NCBI GenBank assembly: GCA_965662345.1
Contig: CBFIHE010000004.1
Location: 62,001-126,000, forward strand
Direction: 5' to 3'
Length of the DNA stretch: 64,000 nucleotides
From: UBA6049 sp965662345
Lineage (GTDB): Bacteria; Bacteroidota; Bacteroidia; Flavobacteriales_G; Salibacteraceae
The notes beneath the pieces were generated by a model. The model did no database searches. It was given only the letters and a program-made list of their open reading frames with translations, and was not told the origin of the DNA. The translations under genes were made by a program, and so were the position numbers. Below are positions 61,606 through 64,000 of this stretch, piece after piece (within the stretch, counting starts at the first letter, position 1; every line of letters starts with the position of its first letter).

Positions 61606-63816
61606 TTATTCGCTTATTGGAAGGCTTAAAGTTTTGCTCTTTAGCGCTTCTTTCATTGGACCTTTAGCCAAGGTCATTTCATCTACCAAGTGTTTTGCAC
61701 CTGCATATTTATCTACAATGAATAACACGTAGCGAATGTCTACCACAATTGTGCGCTGAATGTTTTTCTCAAAGAAAATATCACCGCTCATGGCTTCCCA
61801 GTTCCCATCAAATGCACATCCAATTAACTCACCGTTCGCATTAATAACAGGAGAACCTGAATTACCACCAGTGATATCGTTATTGGTTAAGAAACAAATT
61901 GGTAAGTCACCATTCGCATCTGCATACATGCCATAGTTCTTCGCCTCATACAGGTCTTTTAGTTTCTGAGGAACAATGAACTCATCATTTTCTGGATCTT
62001 CTTTTTCCATAACTCCTTCAATTGTTGTGTAGAAGTTATAGTGCACAGCATCGCGTGGTTCGTAATCCAATACTTGACCATACGTTAATCGCATTGTTGA
62101 ATTCGCATTTGGATAAAACTTGCGATTGGGCTGCATTTCGCGCAATCCCTTAACGAACAAACGATTACCCTGATTCATGCTCACGTAAGCGGCTTGAGAT
62201 GCAGGTGCAATCTCACTGCGGTACTTACCCAAAAACGCACCCATTAGCTTAATTGCAGGATCTTTATCCATCGCCTTAGCAGAAGGGTCCATTAAGAATT
62301 CTTCAAGCGTTTCTTTCTCATCTACAAAAGACTTTTCAAAAATCCTTTCCGCTATAGCGTCAAAATCTTCTTTGTTCTTTTTAACCATGTCTAAGAACAA
62401 CTCAGGCAAGTGATCATGATTTACATCTTCGTAAAGTAAACGCAACATAGCTGCCGTTACCTTCTGATCTGTAGAAGCGTTATAATCTTTAAAGAAGCCT
62501 TCAGCTGCGCCTTTAACCGCTTGAATCTGCTGATTTAACTTCATAGCATCTGGCTCTTTAGGCTCAAGTGTACCGCGCATGCCTTGCATACGGTAAGCCA
62601 TAACTAGCACTTCTGAACCAAATAAGGCTTCTTGAATGTACGTATTCGTAATTACGTAATTATCTAATTGATTATACCCAGCAGCAATGCTTGGCAATGC
62701 CTCACCATACATTTCTTTGCGAGTTGCTTCTGCATTTACCCAATTGGTGAAAGCTTCTTCTTCAGCTTGTTTCTTTTCCAATACCTTATTGTTCTTCACT
62801 TGAGAAGTTTGCCCAATGAAATACTTCCAGTAATTTGCTACAGATGCATACTTGCTAGCGTACTTAATACGTACATCGGCAGAAGCATCCATATCTTCTT
62901 TCCAAATCGCCAATTTCTCTCCGCGAATTTTAACACGAGCAGGTTGATCTTTGGTAATTGCCATTTCTACTCCATAAGAAGTTAAATAACGATCTGTACT
63001 TCCTGGGTAACCCATGATCATGGCAAAATCTTCTTTGTTAACTCCTTTGGTGCTAACTGGTAGATGATGACGTGGTTGAAAAGGAATATTGTCTTTACTG
63101 AACTCTGCAGGCTTTCCGTCTTGACCGCTGTAAACACGCAACATAGAGAAATCTCCTGTGTGGCGAGGCCACATCCAGTTATCTGTGTCGCCACCATACT
63201 TACCTATGCTTGATGGGGGTGCCCCAACCAAACGAACATCTGTAAATGTCTCATAAACAAACAGGTAAAACTCATTCCCTTCAAAGAAGGACTTTACACG
63301 GGCATTATAGTGTGTGTCTTCTACTGCAGCTTGCTGAATTGAATCTGAAAGAGCACGAATAATTTGGAAGCGTTGAGCCTCATCAGCACCTTCTAATGCT
63401 TCATTGATTACTTCACTAACATCTTCCATCCTGATTAGGAAAGAAGCCGTCATTCCTTCAGCGGGAAGTTCCTCTCCTCTACTCATAGCCCAAAAACCGT
63501 CTGTTAAGTAATCGTACTCTGTGCTCGAGTTTTCTTGAATAGCCCCGTATGCGCAGTGATGATTTGTTAACAACAATCCATCTTTTGAAATGGCCTCAGC
63601 AGTACAGCTACCGCCAGATAGCATTACAATAGCATCTTTAAGTGAGCTGTTGTTTACACTGTAAATTTCTTCAGGGGTTAGCTTGAGCCCCATTTTTTTC
63701 ATGTCTTGGTGATTCAACCGATCGATAAACATCGGTAACCACATTCCTTCATTTGCCTTTGCCCAATTGGAGAAACCAATCATGGCGACTAGCGCTAAAC
63801 CTAAAATTCTCTTCAT
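61606..63816 (-). CDS. S46 family dipeptidyl-peptidase (DPP7-like)
   Basis: The 736-residue secreted peptidase has a signal peptide ending near AKA and the family start NEGMWLPMF. The triad is H86 or H87 in LTNHHC, D222 in HTGDFSMLRVY and S653 in GGNSGSP. In the P. gingivalis relatives an arginine at the S1 site marks DPP11 (acidic P1) and a glycine marks DPP7. Here the equivalent position (AFDG, about 671) is glycine, so the hydrophobic-preferring DPP7 type is more likely. It removes dipeptides from peptides in the periplasm, providing amino acid nutrients. Confidence 0.9.
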   Translation of the reverse strand: MKRILGLALVAMIGFSNWAKANEGMWLPMFIDRLNHQDMKKMGLKLTPEEIYSVNNSSLKDAIVMLSGGSCTAEAISKDGLLLTNHHCAYGAIQENSSTEYDYLTDGFWAMSRGEELPAEGMTASFLIRMEDVSEVINEALEGADEAQRFQIIRALSDSIQQAAVEDTHYNARVKSFFEGNEFYLFVYETFTDVRLVGAPPSSIGKYGGDTDNWMWPRHTGDFSMLRVYSGQDGKPAEFSKDNIPFQPRHHLPVSTKGVNKEDFAMIMGYPGSTDRYLTSYGVEMAITKDQPARVKIRGEKLAIWKEDMDASADVRIKYASKYASVANYWKYFIGQTSQVKNNKVLEKKQAEEEAFTNWVNAEATRKEMYGEALPSIAAGYNQLDNYVITNTYIQEALFGSEVLVMAYRMQGMRGTLEPKEPDAMKLNQQIQAVKGAAEGFFKDYNASTDQKVTAAMLRLLYEDVNHDHLPELFLDMVKKNKEDFDAIAERIFEKSFVDEKETLEEFLMDPSAKAMDKDPAIKLMGAFLGKYRSEIAPASQAAYVSMNQGNRLFVKGLREMQPNRKFYPNANSTMRLTYGQVLDYEPRDAVHYNFYTTIEGVMEKEDPENDEFIVPQKLKDLYEAKNYGMYADANGDLPICFLTNNDITGGNSGSPVINANGELIGCAFDGNWEAMSGDIFFEKNIQRTIVVDIRYVLFIVDKYAGAKHLVDEMTLAKGPMKEALKSKTLSLPISE

Positions 63817-63871
63817 TTTGTCTAGTAATTTTTACTGAGCCACAAGGTTAATAAATTCGGCTGTTTTAGCG

Positions 63872-63894
63872 GAGCCAATATGGAACATTGGCTC
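63872..63894. repeat. Inverted repeat upstream of the S46 gene
   Basis: GAGCCAAT (63872-63879) and ATTGGCTC (63887-63894) are perfect arms with 7 nt between. No T tract follows well on either strand, so it may be a weak terminator of the upstream minus-strand gene or an operator. Confidence 0.4.
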
Positions 63895-63927
63895 ATATTT
63901 GGGATAATCGGTAAGCTTATCTGGCGC

Positions 63928-63999
63928 TTATTCTTTAAGGCCTTTGCGCAAAAGGAATAAACCTATACCTGAAATAAATAAGGCTACCCCTCCTTCTGT
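63928..63999 (-). CDS. C-terminal end of a membrane-anchored protein (5' part outside window)
   Basis: A minus-strand frame enters at the window edge and stops at TAA 63928-63930. It ends TEGGVALFISGIGLFLLRKGLKE: a glycine-rich hydrophobic helix followed by a basic tail, like a C-terminal membrane anchor. Only the last 23 residues are visible, so no family can be given. Confidence 0.4.
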   Translation of the reverse strand, partial: TEGGVALFISGIGLFLLRKGLKE

Positions 64000-64000
64000 C

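Noticed and set aside
1..64000. tRNA, rRNA, CRISPR arrays, insertion sequences and prophage
   Set aside because: All intergenic stretches were read for T-loop motifs, regular repeats and transposase or integrase genes; none were found. The pRiA4b ORF-3 family gene is not a transposase and has no flanking repeats.

Overview
The window looks like chromosomal DNA of a Bacteroidota bacterium, most likely a marine-type member of the Flavobacteriia/Cryomorphaceae group. Four things point there. Secreted proteins carry type IX secretion (T9SS) C-terminal domains of both type A and type B. Promoters show the Bacteroidota -7 box TAnnTTTG, twice with a TTG box 20 nt upstream and once at 19 nt. Start codons lack clear Shine-Dalgarno motifs. 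The gene families (DUF4856/imelysin/HTTM/TonB receptor, S46 peptidase, DUF6702/HupE, pRiA4b ORF-3) are typical of the phylum. The organism assignment is inference from gene content; no rRNA is present. I found no tRNA, CRISPR array, IS element or prophage.

Layout. 0-5.2 kb: end of a methyltransferase-like gene, biotin carboxylase (accC), and a soluble four-PAS histidine kinase with an AraC-type response regulator. 5.3-8.2 kb: an overlapping operon cca / pRiA4b ORF-3-like / miaA, two of whose members mature tRNA. 8.2-12 kb: alkane hydroxylase (alkB), pyrophosphatase (ppa) and acetyl-CoA synthetase (acs); PPi made by Acs is removed by Ppa. 12.4-15.1 kb: a large lectin-like T9SS type B surface protein. 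15-24 kb: a region with gene decay and unusual fusions. It holds a pseudogene with a frameshift and a stop, two envelope proteins, a frameshifted Cys-less flavin oxidoreductase, a TerB-like/ABCG-type exporter, a chimeric ThiF-like/HATPase protein, and a stand-alone receiver. 24-31 kb: secreted nuclease-like protein, a sortilin-type repeat protein, an M1 peptidase, and between the last two a candidate ~55-nt small RNA with its own promoter and terminator. 31-36 kb: rluF, HMG-CoA lyase, pyrD, a membrane protein and an exonuclease/GIY-YIG fusion. 36-41.2 kb: a surface-glycan cassette (glycosyltransferase, MBOAT, SGNH-like partner, GH13 lipoprotein). 41.2-46.2 kb: HupE/DUF6702 and a large T9SS metalloprotease. 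46.3-52.3 kb: a four-gene operon DUF4856 - imelysin - HTTM - TonB receptor that is probably for iron uptake, with a strong promoter. 52.5-54.2 kb: TPR protein, flavodoxin, and a LuxR-type regulator whose leader carries a palindrome also seen in the iron operon leader. 54.3-59.2 kb: rnz, a T9SS protein, a STAS-like protein, pyrB, pyrR, aroQ and a WYL regulator. 59.3-64 kb: ABC-F ATPase, lipoprotein, S46 dipeptidyl-peptidase and the end of one more gene.

The items most worth a second look are the ThiF/HATPase fusion with its neighbours (17.4-23.9 kb), the small RNA at about 28.3 kb, and the iron operon with its shared leader palindrome.
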